DNA of 64,000 bases from Albugo candida (taxonomy: Eukaryota > Oomycota > Peronosporomycetes > Albuginales), in contig JBDOQK010000005.1 in assembly GCA_040437565.1 (NCBI GenBank), positions 496,001 through 560,000 of the forward strand. The letters are read 5' to 3'. The notes under the pieces are model-generated. The model worked only from the letters and a program-made list of their open reading frames with translations, searched no databases and was not told where the DNA came from. Shown in pieces: positions 1-11,220 of this stretch; positions within the stretch are counted from its first letter, which is position 1, and every line of letters begins with the position of its first letter. A program made the translations under genes and the position numbers.

Positions 1-517
1 GCACTTATTGTACTCCAATATACAAATGATATTGTTGCTGGGTCTTTGTGCCTGGGTAGTCCTTCTATCTTGTTTTCTGATCAAAGAAAGTCATTGTCAA
101 AGCACGGGATAACTTGCTATATGTACGATTTCTGGAAGTATTAATGCCACGACCCATGTATCAGGTCATTGCTTATGAGAACTTAGCAGGCTTACTTGAG
201 GATCACATTTCGGATCCGATGCAAGCATTTTGGGTGGAGGTGACTTCTAAACTGAAGAAAGTATCCAAAGCAGCTAAGAAATGCGTCTTCGTGCTGCCTT
301 TATACTTTACAGGCAGTATGTATCTCATTGTAACTAGAGATATATCCAAGATTACACCTTGCTTACTGTTGTTGCATTAGATCTTTATCTCTTTCTGCAG
401 TGTGTGGGACGTGCTTCGAAACCACTGGTCGTAGCTGTAGTATATATGCTTAAATATCTGCTTCAGGAAAGTGGCTTTATTTTAGCAGCTTGTGCTTGTT
501 GGATTGTCGAGCAATAA
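1..517 (+). CDS. Unresolved partial coding region at left edge
   Basis: I do not recognise this gene. Positions 2-110 can be read as a hydrophobic stretch (MILLLGLCAWVVLLSCF). Position 114-317 is open as a polar helical stretch containing NLAGLLEDHISDPMQAFW. After a plausible acceptor at about 400, positions 401-517 encode CVGRASKPLVVAVVYMLKYL and a short hydrophobic tail ending in WIVEQ and a stop. A donor-like GTATGT lies at 316, but the reading phases of these pieces do not join cleanly, so the exon structure is unsettled. The 3' part (222-542) is repeated after the first gap, which explains a second copy of the stop at 936-938. It may be the end of a membrane protein that starts outside the window. 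It could also be non-coding. Confidence 0.2.
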
Positions 518-963
518 AATGATGCAGGTGTCCACGGTTTGCNNNNNNNNNNNNNNNNNNNNNNNNNNNNNNNNNNNNNNNNNNNNNNNNNNNNNNNNNN
601 NNNNNNNNNNNNNNNNNNNNNNNNNNNNNNNNNNNNNNNNNNCAAGCATTTTGGGTGGAGGTGACTTCTAAACTGAAGAAAGTATCCAAAGCAGCTAAGA
701 AATGCGTCTTCGTGCTGCCTTTATACTTTACAGGCAGTATGTATCTCATTGTAACTAGAGATATATCCAAGATTACACCTTGCTTACTGTTGTTGCATTA
801 GATCTTTATCTCTTTCTGCAGTGTGTGGGACGTGCTTCGAAACCACTGGTCGTAGCTGTAGTATATATGCTTAAATATCTGCTTCAGGAAAGTGGCTTTA
901 TTTTAGCAGCTTGTGCTTGTTGGATTGTCGAGCAATAAAATGATGCAGGTGTCCACGGTTTGC
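222..963. repeat. Gap-flanking direct repeat 1 (321 bp)
   Basis: Positions 222-542 and 643-963 read the same on either side of a 100-N gap at 543-642. This is most simply one locus whose two contig ends overlap but were not merged. Confidence 0.9.
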
Positions 964-2012
964 GGAATAACATGTCGATTCTTAATCTAGAGAAAGTCGT
1001 TCCACGTTCGTAATACGTGTCGACTGTATAGAGAATAGAATTCTTCGTCTTTCCGCATTATATTTGTTATCGATCGTACCGAGACAGCACGCTGAGGATA
1101 AGCACATGAAAGACAAGGGAGAGCTGCAAATGGGTGGGAGCATATACCATCGATATTTGTCGGTTGGCCGGATTCATTCCACTGCGGCCAATTCCTTATT
1201 CATTCATCCGACAATTACACACTTGAAATTCGTCGGGTGAAAAAGGATGTGAATGACTTCGACTTGTGCGTTCCTCGCGCAGTCGTGTCTACTTTGGAAA
1301 CCGATTAGTTCTCGCGTGATTAGTAACAACAGTACAAGGTACGGCTGACAGGGCGCTTTGTCTTTAATTATTTGGCCCACTCGGATAGATTGACAAATTC
1401 TCGCTGGTAGCGCCATTTTTTATGCGTAAATTTAATCAAGGTTTCAGTTGCATAGTCCAATTTTGGATCATTTGCATAATCGCTACATTTTCAAGGTCAC
1501 ACTTCTTTGCGACATCGGAATTGTAACTACAGTGCGTAAAGACAGGGGAGGTGGAATCACTGAAGGGGCTGTGATCGACGCTGCTGGATCAGTATCCTGA
1601 TATTGGGCAGGCTGACTACTTTTAGCGCAGGCTACAGATATCACAGACTGCGTACTTGTTATTATATCCCTTCAGGCAGCTGACACACAGTTGTGCAGCG
1701 TTTGCATAGTGAAGAGTTCGAAACAAGCAACTTTACCCCGTTCTATAAGATTCTCTACATCGCTCTTCTACGCAATGTAGCGGCTTCAGATCATTTCAGT
1801 GTACGCGGGTCCCGAAACAGATTGACGATGTCTCTCTCATCCACAAATTCTGTGAAAATGGAAAGGATAGAAGGAAAACTGCTTATATTCTGCTTTTGCT
1901 TGATGCATTCGTCAATATGTTACCACATCGATCATATCTGAATGTAATCTCTATTGACCGACCAATTTAATAATAGTAGCAGTGTGACACAATATACTAG
2001 GACTTGAGAATT
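964..2012. other. Mostly non-coding stretch upstream of hslU
   Basis: Apart from one small candidate ORF on the minus strand (1204-1416), I see no supported gene here. An open frame at 1693-1941 has no recognisable protein features and starts at a non-ATG codon. The 5' UTR and promoter of hslU must lie in the last few hundred bases; no specific element was identified. Confidence 0.5.
1204..1416 (-). CDS. Small hypothetical protein, possibly spliced
   Basis: An ATG at 1416 opens a 70-codon frame beginning MALPARICQSIRVGQIIKDK. A GT-AG segment of about 54 nt (roughly 1289-1342 on the plus strand) lies inside it and has the base composition of the introns in neighbouring genes. Its removal keeps the same reading frame and gives a protein of about 52 residues ending in KCVIVG. 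The basic, amphipathic start could be a mitochondrial presequence, but I recognise no family. With such a short frame, chance is a real alternative. Comparison with other oomycete genomes would decide it. Confidence 0.25.
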   Translation of the reverse strand: MALPARICQSIRVGQIIKDKAPCQPYLVLLLLITRELIGFQSRHDCARNAQVEVIHILFHPTNFKCVIVG

Positions 2013-3627
2013 ATGACACTGTCTGTGTTTCGGAATCGTGCGCAAACGAAACTGCGTCTTCTTACCACGTGTTCATCTTGTAAGTGGTCATGGTATTCCA
2101 CGAAACAATCGAGTAGTTTGGTTTCAGCGAATTCAGGGAAAATTCATAAAATGGAGTTGATGCCTGAAGAAATTGTTGCTGAACTCGATCGACATGTCAT
2201 TGGTCAGAAAGAAGCCAAACGTGCAGTGGCAATAGCTCTTCGCAATCGCTGGAGAAGACGTCATATCCAAAATGACAATCTCAGGGCAGAAGTTTCACCA
2301 ATGAACATTCTGATGAGTGGCCCCACTGGCTCCGGAAAAACTGAAATTGCTCGGCGTCTTGCTAAGATGACAGATTCACCATTTCTAAAGGTAGAAGCAA
2401 CAAAGTACACAGAAGTAGGAATATATGGCGCAAGTGCTGAATCGATGATTAAGGTTTGTCTCAAATGTATTATACGATACTCGCAACGCTCATTTTACGT
2501 GTAGGATCTCGTGAATGTTGCAGTCGACGCGGAGCGCGAAAAAGCTCGAAAGCACTGTTCTATGGCAGCGCGGGACCGAGCACTCGATAGACTGGTGAAG
2601 AGTATAAGTGAATCGTCATCGAGCCTAAAATCCCGCCCAAATTTACGTGAGGATATCGAATTCGGGCGACTTGACAATGTTATGATAAGTATCCAACTGC
2701 GCAATTTTTCCAGTCGACCTAAAGGAACTAGAGGAAGCATGGTACGAAAAAATGACAATTCGCGGTCTTGAAATGGTACTGGATACTGCGTTTTCATAGG
2801 ATATGATGATGGAAATGCCTCCAGAGTTTGAGCAAATGATGAAGAGCCTCAATTCAATGGTGCACAAGCACGCAAACCCTTCCTCGAATGAGGAAAGCAA
2901 TCCTTTCTCAAAGACTGAACGCCTGAGCGTTAAAGACGCATTTCAACGACTGGAATTTGAAGAGGCAGAGGATATTATAAATGAAGACGAGGTGATTGAA
3001 AACGCAATCGAAAATGTTCAGAATAATGGCATCATATTTCTTGATGAGATCGATAAACTTGCAGAAGGAAGTGATTCGTCCATAGCAGGTCGTGGAGGAG
3101 GTCACTATAGAAAAGGTGAGGGAGTGCAGAAAGAATTACTGGCTTTGACAGAAGGATGCGTGGTGAGTACAAGACAAGGATTGATTCACACGGACCACAT
3201 CTTGTTTATAGCCAGCGGAGCGTTCCATAAATGTGATCCGTCGGACCTGATACCAGAATTGCAAGGTCGACTTCCAATTCGCGTCACGCTTTCCCCACTA
3301 GGAGCTCCTGAATATCAACGCATTTTGAAAGATACCGAGTACAATCTATTGCAGCAAACACAGGCGCTTTTGGAAACCGAAGGTATTCAGCTGTTTTTTA
3401 CTGATGATGCGATCGTTGAAATGGCCGCTATCACCGCACAAATCAACTCGCAAAGCGACGATATTGGTGCACGTCGATTAAGTACAGTTGTGGCAAAAGT
3501 CACCGATAAAATCTCGTTTCATGCATCAAGAATGGATGGCATGACGCATCGCATCGATAAGGCTTATGTCAGGCAACGCTTGAGTTCCGTCATGGAAAAA
3601 ACGGATTTGAGTAAATACATTCTCTAA
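2013..3627 (+). CDS. hslU: Mitochondrial HslU (ClpY), AAA+ unfoldase of the HslVU protease
   Basis: This is the ATPase ring subunit of the bacterial-type HslVU protease, which unfolds substrates and feeds them to HslV. Four exons (2013-2453, 2505-2688, 2714-2775, 2800-3627) give 504 residues. The first 45 or so residues are basic and rich in Ser/Arg/Leu, as in a mitochondrial presequence; bacterial HslU has about 443 residues. The core starts at [16 protein letters not shown]. Walker A is [16 protein letters not shown], Walker B is [10 protein letters not shown], and [12 protein letters not shown] and a C-terminal DLSKYIL tail (the HslV-docking end) are present. The inter-domain I region is divergent and short. 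The pore loop reads EVGIYG where bacterial HslU has EVGYVG. The TTG at 2004 was not used as start because ATG 2013 follows in frame. Two introns are only 25 and 24 nt (2689-2713, 2776-2799). They are required because without them the frame shifts or meets a stop. Confidence 0.95.
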
Positions 3628-3960
3628 CTGGATACCAGTCGACATTGAAGCATCCGCGCACTAGCAATCTACGTATTTGCTGACTCTGTGGATTCCGTCT
3701 GATTTGTAACTATCCGTATTGAATAGATTATTCTCATCGTTGCAATGTTTCAGCTAAATTCTAATTACAACATACATTTTGGCAGAGTGGCAACCGGATA
3801 CATTATTTTATAAATGGCAAACGTGTTGCCATTGAGATTTAAACGTATCTGCACATCCGACACTCGCTTTCGTATCGATACAAAAGCTACACGATTCCTT
3901 TGATGGAGTAAGGTCAGCAGTAATGTAGACCACATCAACACACTCGATCCACTGGACTTG

Positions 3961-4993
3961 ATGCAATCGCCACAATTGAACGAAGATGTCATCGGACCAA
4001 TTCCCAACTCAATGTGGGAAATCCAAAACAAAGTGATTGAAGAAGGATCTCTGGTAATCCTGTACGAAAACCACACATCTTTGGCTTATTGTTACGTAAA
4101 GCGTCAAGAGATATTTCAAAATCGTCACGGTGCATTTCACCATAATGACATGATTGGAAAACAGTTTGGCAGCACGCTTGTATCACGAAAAAAAGACTGT
4201 AGAGGATACATGATACTACTTGCACCTACGCCAGAGCTCTGGAGCCGTGCATTACGCCATCGAACGCAAATTGTATTCACTTCGGATGCGAGTGCGATAA
4301 TATTTCAGACATCCTTAAAATGCGGATCACGCGTACTTGAGGCTGGAACAGGTAGCGGTGCGCTGACTACGTCTTTTGCCAGGACCGTGGCACCCGATGG
4401 TCATGTTTATACTTTTGAATTCAATGCCACGCGGGCTGAGATTGCATCCAAAGAATTTGACTGCAACGGGATGAAGAATCTTGTCACTGTCAACTGTCGT
4501 GATGTATGCTGTGATGGATTTCCCGATGAATTGATAGACTCAATTGATATGGTGTTCCTGGACTTGCCTTGTCCATGGAAAGCTATACCTAACGCAACGA
4601 AGATGCTCAAGGAAGGTGGTCGGTTTGCATCATATTCACCTTGCTTGGAACAGGTGCAAAAGACATGTGATGCGCTGCAGGAGCAAGGATATGAATGTAA
4701 GTGACATGGATGCTGCATGTAATGCTTTCGTTAGGTCACAAAGCATCTTCGTAGTGATCAAAACTATGGAAACGCGTGTGACTCCATTCAGTGTACGAAA
4801 TGCCGACTCAAAGATTCTAAAAACTCCCGTAGAAGTCAGACTGGAGACCAACGAGTCAACGAATATCGAGCGGCTGAAGAAACGGCAGAAGCATTATGAT
4901 ATTCAGACGGTGCAACATCTTGTAGCAAAGAAAGATGATGAAATACGCGGACACACAGCCTTTCTGACATTTGCTTGCAAGTTCTTCTCATGA
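3961..4993 (+). CDS. TRMT61A: tRNA (adenine-58-N1)-methyltransferase catalytic subunit
   Basis: This is Trm61/Gcd14, which works with the non-catalytic Trm6 in the nucleus to make m1A58 in the T loop of tRNAs, including initiator tRNA. Two exons (3961-4700, 4735-4993) give 332 residues. The N-terminal beta barrel starts near VIEEGSLVILYENHTS. The SAM-binding motif is RVLEAGTGSGALTTSFA. Motif IV, FLDLPCPWKAI, carries the conserved Asp-x-Pro-x-Pro-Trp signature. The protein ends with RGHTAFLTFACKF, the usual Trm61 C-terminus. The intron at 4701-4734 is only 34 nt; splicing there restores the frame to the conserved tail. ATG 3961 was chosen because the frame upstream opens only with TTG. The gene lies 333 bp downstream of hslU on the same strand. 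The family call is firm. Confidence 0.93.
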
Positions 4994-7758
4994 GATTATA
5001 CTGCAGTGTGATTTTGCTTATAGAATCCCAGCAAATCCTTCAGAAGCAATGCCCACTTTACCGAAATGATAATTCCATAGCAAGAAGCCATGTAGTCAGT
5101 GAACCATTCAAGTGTGGCCTTACATTGCTGTGTCGGAACTTAGTAACACCCTACGCAATAAGAAATACGTTATATCATATCAGCATATGCTCCCGCTCAG
5201 TTGACATTCAGCGCGTTGAATTCTGATTCACGTGCCCAAGACCTTCTTTAAAGGCAATAAACGGACTGAGCTTTGTAGTTGAAAATTGTATCTTTCACCA
5301 AACACATTGAGTTTCGTTGATTGTGCAATTGCAAAAAAAGATTGCAAGCTTCTAGGTCACGAGCAGAGTTGAAGACTGTATTGTACGATCTGATTTGTAT
5401 CATTGTGATTAAAGAGCATATCGTCGACTTGCTACTGTTTGATGAGTCCAACGCAAGACGGTCTTACAGCTTGTAGAAAAGATTTTTCCATTATGCTGAG
5501 GAAGCTNNNNNNNNNNNNNNNNNNNNNNNNNNNNNNNNNNNNNNNNNNNNNNNNNNNNNNNNNNNNNNNNNNNNNNNNNNNNNNNNNNNNNNNNNNNNNN
5601 NNNNNNGATGAGTCCAACGCAAGACGGTCTTACAGCTTGTAGAAAAGATTTTTCCATTATGCTGAGGAAGCTTTAAAAACTAAGGAGCCTGAACTACTCC
5701 ATATTTATAACTAAACGCATCCAAACGATCGTATTTTACATGAGCAAAGACAACCATAGCTTTTTCTTTCTTCGATGCTTTACGTTGTGACGTAACGTCT
5801 CAGGAATACATTCTGCTTGAAGAGCTCCTTTAATTGGAATAATGTAATTACATCACAAGAGCTGTACGCAGCGACACGTGATTCAAACTCATAAAAATGG
5901 CGATGTGATGTAAAATCTTTGAGGCAAATTCAACTCGAAAGCGTCGAACTTCAGCTCTTGGTTTCACATCTCGCGCTAGGATCAGATTTTTTTCATTCTA
6001 CACTAGATTTATCAAATGGTGCATGGGAAATGTATCACAGCCCTTGGACGTAATCAACTCCATCTCTCTTTGATCTTGTCGTATTGTTTCAGACTATTCC
6101 AATTTACGTGTCTCATGATGCGTGTAATGTGGCAGATCAACGCAACTATGAGTTACACACTTGATAATTTCCTGATTCATGAATAGATTGCTGTGACTCC
6201 AATAGTCAGCAATCTTAATAATGAACTCTTACGCTTGATTGAAAACTCTGCTTTCATTCATGCGGATACTATGTCGTAATTTGTGAGTAGCATTGAATCG
6301 TCCGGTAATGGACTCTGCCAAGTGATCTAATATTCATTTAATAAAGTGCAAATAACTGATCTATTTACTGCGTTCACTTTGCTTCAATTTCTCTCCTAGC
6401 AAATAGCCTGGAAATAGCTCCTTTCCAATCCCTGGTCGCCGAGACATTATGATCGAAACACGAACTCCGTGTTTTTCTTGCGTTCTACCACATACCTGGA
6501 ATAAATACCCTGTAAATGATTTCTCCTGCTGCTACTGGATTGTCACTGCTGTCGTCACGCGCATAAAAGGCTTGCATTGGACTCGAAGCTTTTCGCGTTT
6601 CAGAATTCTGTCTTCTTGCAGCTATGGATGTACACTTGAAGCGAGCCAAGAATTTTTTCTTCTCATTTGCAGGTAGAAAATGTGAACATTGCACATGGAA
6701 CAAACTATAATGGATGATAACTCAAATGCGATGTGGTGGACATCCACAGGGACGTGATGATTTGCTCCTTGCGAAGAAAAATATATGGCAGCATTCCGAC
6801 TAGGTATATCGCTCTGGTGACGAATGATTCAAATGAAATCACACATGCGGAAAAAATCTATAAAGGAAAGCAGACTGAGATGCTTGGGTATTGAAAAGAG
6901 TTTGAAGAGATTACCCGTCGCACGACAACTCGTTTGGGAAAAAGCATTTTCACCGCTTTCCTGCGATCGTGATAATATGAGAAGTTATTCCTTAACTTGT
7001 TGTTTGACCTTTGTGAAACGAAATCAAACGAACGGTTTAATGAGATTGTGAAGACTCCAATGTAAATAAACACTTCCCAGCACAATGTCGCATATTCGCC
7101 CAAAATCCTCCCGCACTTTTGGCCAGAGTAATGTCATAAGGAAAGTTGCCTTAGGCTACACATTATTTCCAAAATAAAAGATTGACCGTACATTGTCACA
7201 AACAAAAGACTTGTAATCCAAAATTATTATAGCAAGAAGCCATTGACCAAGAGGATATGTGTACCGGTCCTTTTGTTCATTTTCTCTCGTGAGCCTTTAG
7301 GAGTATCGAAAATGTAGATCATGTTGATTGAGACGCAATGTAATCTTCGTCTTTAATCAAACTGGTGCTGATTGTAGGCGCAGAGTCTGATTGAACCGAG
7401 TTTGTAAGTTAGTCTGTATGAAGGGATCTTGAGTTCAGCATTCCGCTATCGGGGAGAGTCCACTGGTTCACAGTTCCATTGCTCGTTTTTTATCAAGCGA
7501 TAATCGATAAGTGTACGGCTGCGTGATGACGCATAATACGATTTCCAATCGATGCGTTCAGATATGAAGAAGAAAGGTACAAATAGTAAGATACTTAAGC
7601 CCTGATCCAAAGGAGTCAGTACAGTCGAGCTTCTTGAGCAATATTATACTCGCCGTGTATTTTATTTTAGCTTGATTTGCGCCCAATCGACAAAACGCGC
7701 TGCGCGGAATCTTTCCATACTTTAAAGAAGTCATAATTACAGCTATTGAACGATACGC
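4994..7758. other. 2.8 kb stretch without a recognisable gene
   Basis: This AT-rich stretch has only short frames (under 90 codons) with no recognisable motif, most starting at non-ATG codons. It contains gap 2 (5507-5606). I see no tRNA fold, no transposon terminal repeat and no tandem array. It may hold a rapidly evolving small gene split by introns, but nothing supports one. Confidence 0.5.
5441..5672. repeat. Gap-flanking direct repeat 2 (66 bp)
   Basis: Positions 5441-5506 and 5607-5672 are identical and flank the N gap at 5507-5606. This is an unmerged contig overlap. Confidence 0.9.
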
Positions 7759-10700
7759 ATGAGCGTCATGAGACCGTATGCTGTATTTCTGTCAAAATGA
7801 AACTCTCCTGACATTGATCTTCACACATTAGCCGCGGACCGCCTCCGGGTCCACCTCCTGGAGCTCCACCGGGAAGAGGACCGCCAGGAACTCCACCCAG
7901 CAATCTTCGTGCAGGAGACTCAGCTTACCCACAGTCACGCGGACCACCGCCAAGAGGACCTCCTTCAGGTCTGTAATCACCCACATTTTTCCAATTGTTC
8001 ATGACAGAGACATCTGAGTAGAATTACTTGCAAAACGGGAAGCCTCATTGGGCGCATTCGTCTCGAAAGAATCGTCCGAGAATGATGTTGGAAATGGAGC
8101 TGGTGAGTCTGACTTTCCACCTGTTTTTTAATGACTCGGACGATTTCTTTTAGCGAAAAGACTTGTTCCTCCACTCACTCTGTCAGGTTGGCTTCACATC
8201 AGCATCCTGAGCATCGCTTCTCATGCAATGTGATAGGGTCTGCGGCTACCTTAGTACCAAGTAGTGTATCAGGTACAGGTGACTAGCACGACGTGAGCGT
8301 AGCTATAGTGCGTGTTTAGGACAGCCGCGAGCGAGAGCACCACCATCAGAAGCTCCTCCAAGATTTCTCCCTCCGAGCGGTATTGGACCGCCTCGTGGTC
8401 CTCCTCCAAATATCCTACCAGCCCGAGGTCCTCCCTCTGGATTACCGCCAGGAAAAGCACCCCGAGGCGGCTCGATCAACATGCCAATGCGACTTGCAAG
8501 AGGTCGTCCGAGCTCTGCATGGACAGCTGAAAGTGAATCAAAATTAGAAATTCCAGTCGAGGCGAGCGGTATTCAAGCTCAACACCTAAATGTGTCATCA
8601 TAATGGACTCTGATTTTTTAGCTACCCTGAGCAAGGTTCCGGAAATCAAGAGCACTGCAGGAATCTCACCGGAAATATCACCAGCTAGTATCTCGAAAGC
8701 TAAAGACTCCCCGCTTTTACCAGAAGCATTTCTCAAATCGGGAGATGTACATCCTCAAGGTGCCTCAGGTGCATCAACAGCGCCTCTAACCATCTTCAGA
8801 TGATACTAAGCATAAAATAACATAGGAAAACCATCAAGCAACATTTTCGAGCGATTTGGAAAACTTCATATTCGAGTTTTACGAGCGATTGATTTGAAAA
8901 AGATGGGAATGCTTGACAGAGCTGATCCGTATGTGAAGCTCACTATCGGGTCACAGAGTTTTCAGACGCAGACGCATGTAAAAGGAGGACGAAACCCGGA
9001 ATGGCATCAAGACTTTGAATTCAATCTCTCCACCGAGAAAGACATCGTCATCGAGGTGTTCGATGAGGAACAAGGAGTTAGAGATCGATTCATGGCCAAG
9101 GCTGTCGTTCCAATAGAGTCTTGGATTTCAAAAGGTAAATTTGACGGCGACATCAAACTACTTGATGCCGAGAGAGAACCAAATGGGCGATTGCTATTGT
9201 CCGTGCGATTTACAAAGCCGTCAGCAGTGCAGAGTACAGGATGGACAGCCCCACCCGATCTCCCTTCTGACGTTTCCAAACAATTTGATATTGTATCATC
9301 AGAGACAGAGCCAACAAGGGATCCGAACGGTGCATTTACAGATCTAGAAATTCTGGAAGCTTTCAAGGCATTCGATCTTGATCATAACTCATACGTCGGA
9401 GCTGCAGAAATACGTCATGTTCTCATCAATATCGGTGAAACCCCAACGGACCATGAAGTTGACGAGATGATTCGAATGGTTGACAACGACGGTGATGGCC
9501 AAGTCAGTTTTGTAGAGTTTTATTCTATGGTCACCAAAGGACGACGACCGCCGCCGGAACTGATCCTTCGCGTATCTCAGCCCAAAAGCTCCGTCCCGCT
9601 ATCAAATGTACAACAGGCCACTACGCCTGGCGCACAAGCGATACAAATGCGAAATGAACGGCGAATCGCGCTGGAAACATTCGCTCTTGGAAATGGGTTC
9701 CACTTGGAGTCTGTGGGGAATGCGTACAAACGCTTCCAAACGCTCAATAAAGACGGAAATGGACAGATCGATTTCCCCGAATTTTGTNNNNNNNNNNNNN
9801 NNNNNNNNNNNNNNNNNNNNNNNNNNNNNNNNNNNNNNNNNNNNNNNNNNNNNNNNNNNNNNNNNNNNNNNNNNNNNNNNNNNNNNNCGATGAGGAACAA
9901 GGAGTTAGAGATCGATTCATGGCCAAGGCTGTCGTTCCAATAGAGTCTTGGATTTCAAAAGGTAAATTTGACGGCGACATCAAACTACTTGATGCCGAGA
10001 GAGAACCAAATGGGCGATTGCTATTGTCCGTGCGATTTACAAAGCCGTCAGCAGTGCAGAGTACAGGATGGACAGCCCCACCCGATCTCCCTTCTGACGT
10101 TTCCAAACAATTTGATATTGTATCATCAGAGACAGAGCCAACAAGGGATCCGAACGGTGCATTTACAGATCTAGAAATTCTGGAAGCTTTCAAGGCATTC
10201 GATCTTGATCATAACTCATACGTCGGAGCTGCAGAAATACGTCATGTTCTCATCAATATCGGTGAAACCCCAACGGACCATGAAGTTGACGAGATGATTC
10301 GAATGGTTGACAACGACGGTGATGGCCAAGTCAGTTTTGTAGAGTTTTATTCTATGGTCACCAAAGGACGACGACCGCCGCCGGAACTGATCCTTCGCGT
10401 ATCTCAGCCCAAAAGCTCCGTCCCGCTATCAAATGTACAACAGGCCACTACGCCTGGCGCACAAGCGATACAAATGCGAAATGAACGGCGAATCGCGCTG
10501 GAAACATTCGCTCTTGGAAATGGGTTCCACTTGGAGTCTGTGGGGAATGCGTACAAACGCTTCCAAACGCTCAATAAAGACGGAAATGGACAGATCGATT
10601 TCCCCGAATTTTGTAATATCTTACAAGTGGATCCAACGCCGCAAAGTGAGAAAGTGTTTCGACTTTTCGATATGAACAAATTGGGTCGCATCGATTTACG

Positions 10701-11048
10701 CGAATTTATGATCGCGCTGTCCAACTTTTCAGGCACAAGCAAGGAAGAAAAACTCAAATTCGCTTTCCTGCTGTTTGATGAGGATGGAAATGGCGTTATT
10801 AGCCGTCAGGAACTTGTTCAAATATTGAAAGCGAATCACATGGCAGGCTCTGAAGCGGAGGTACGTCGACATCTGAGCCGAGAAAATCTTCATTTGCGTC
10901 ATGTTTGCAGGTTGCACGGAAAGCGGATACGATTATGTCGCAAGGAGATAAAGACGGGGACGGAGTGATATCATTTCAAGAGTTTGTGATTGTCAGTCGA
11001 AAGTTTCCCAATATTTTATTCCCAGCGTATCCAAACCTGAAAAAGTGA
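7759..11048 (+). CDS. Pro/Gly-rich protein with C2 domain and calmodulin-like EF-hands
   Basis: This is a multi-exon gene. Exon 1 is only MSVMRP, at ATG 7759. After an intron at 7776-7831 comes a low-complexity [14 protein letters not shown] region spread over several small exons to about 8590. Exon borders between 7969 and 8320 and near 8590 are inferred from phase and are uncertain. From 8826 a C2 domain follows ([42 protein letters not shown]). Next are an EF-hand pair ([24 protein letters not shown]), a linker and a second EF group ([36 protein letters not shown]). The last EF-hand, [12 protein letters not shown], lies after an intron near 10861-10910. This suggests a calcium sensor that binds membrane lipid through C2. 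Gap 3 duplicates 727 bp inside the gene; the true protein should use one copy. The C-terminal four EF-hands resemble calcineurin B. Confidence 0.85.
9061..10614. repeat. Gap-flanking direct repeat 3 (727 bp)
   Basis: Positions 9061-9787 and 9888-10614 read the same around the N gap 9788-9887. The repeat covers half of the C2 domain and three EF-hands. The first copy breaks off at the gap and the second continues through to the gene end, as expected for overlapping contig ends. Confidence 0.9.
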
Positions 11049-11220
11049 CTAAGAATTCACGGTACTCGGTATTTTGTTCTCAGCGAGTTTACACAGTAGA
11101 GATAATGCAACTAATAAGCGTTAAGAAGTGGTGGTTTATTGTAGTCAATGAAGATAATGTACAGTGTTTGCGTGTTATTTGGTAGCTGCGCTCTGATGAT
11201 AGAACGTTAAATTAGGCAAA

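Noticed and set aside
1693-1941. 82-codon open frame
   Set aside because: It has a non-ATG start and no recognisable motif or junction with a neighbour.
2013-3627. hslU as bacterial contamination
   Set aside because: The gene has three GT-AG introns and a mitochondrial-type presequence, and lies among eukaryotic genes of the same composition.
9007-9366. Antisense frame opposite the C2/EF-hand gene
   Set aside because: It recurs exactly in the repeat copy and mirrors a clear coding exon, so it is a shadow frame.
9061-10614. Tandem duplication of C2/EF-hand exons
   Set aside because: The two copies read the same and are separated only by a 100-N gap, as at eleven other gaps, so an assembly overlap is simpler.
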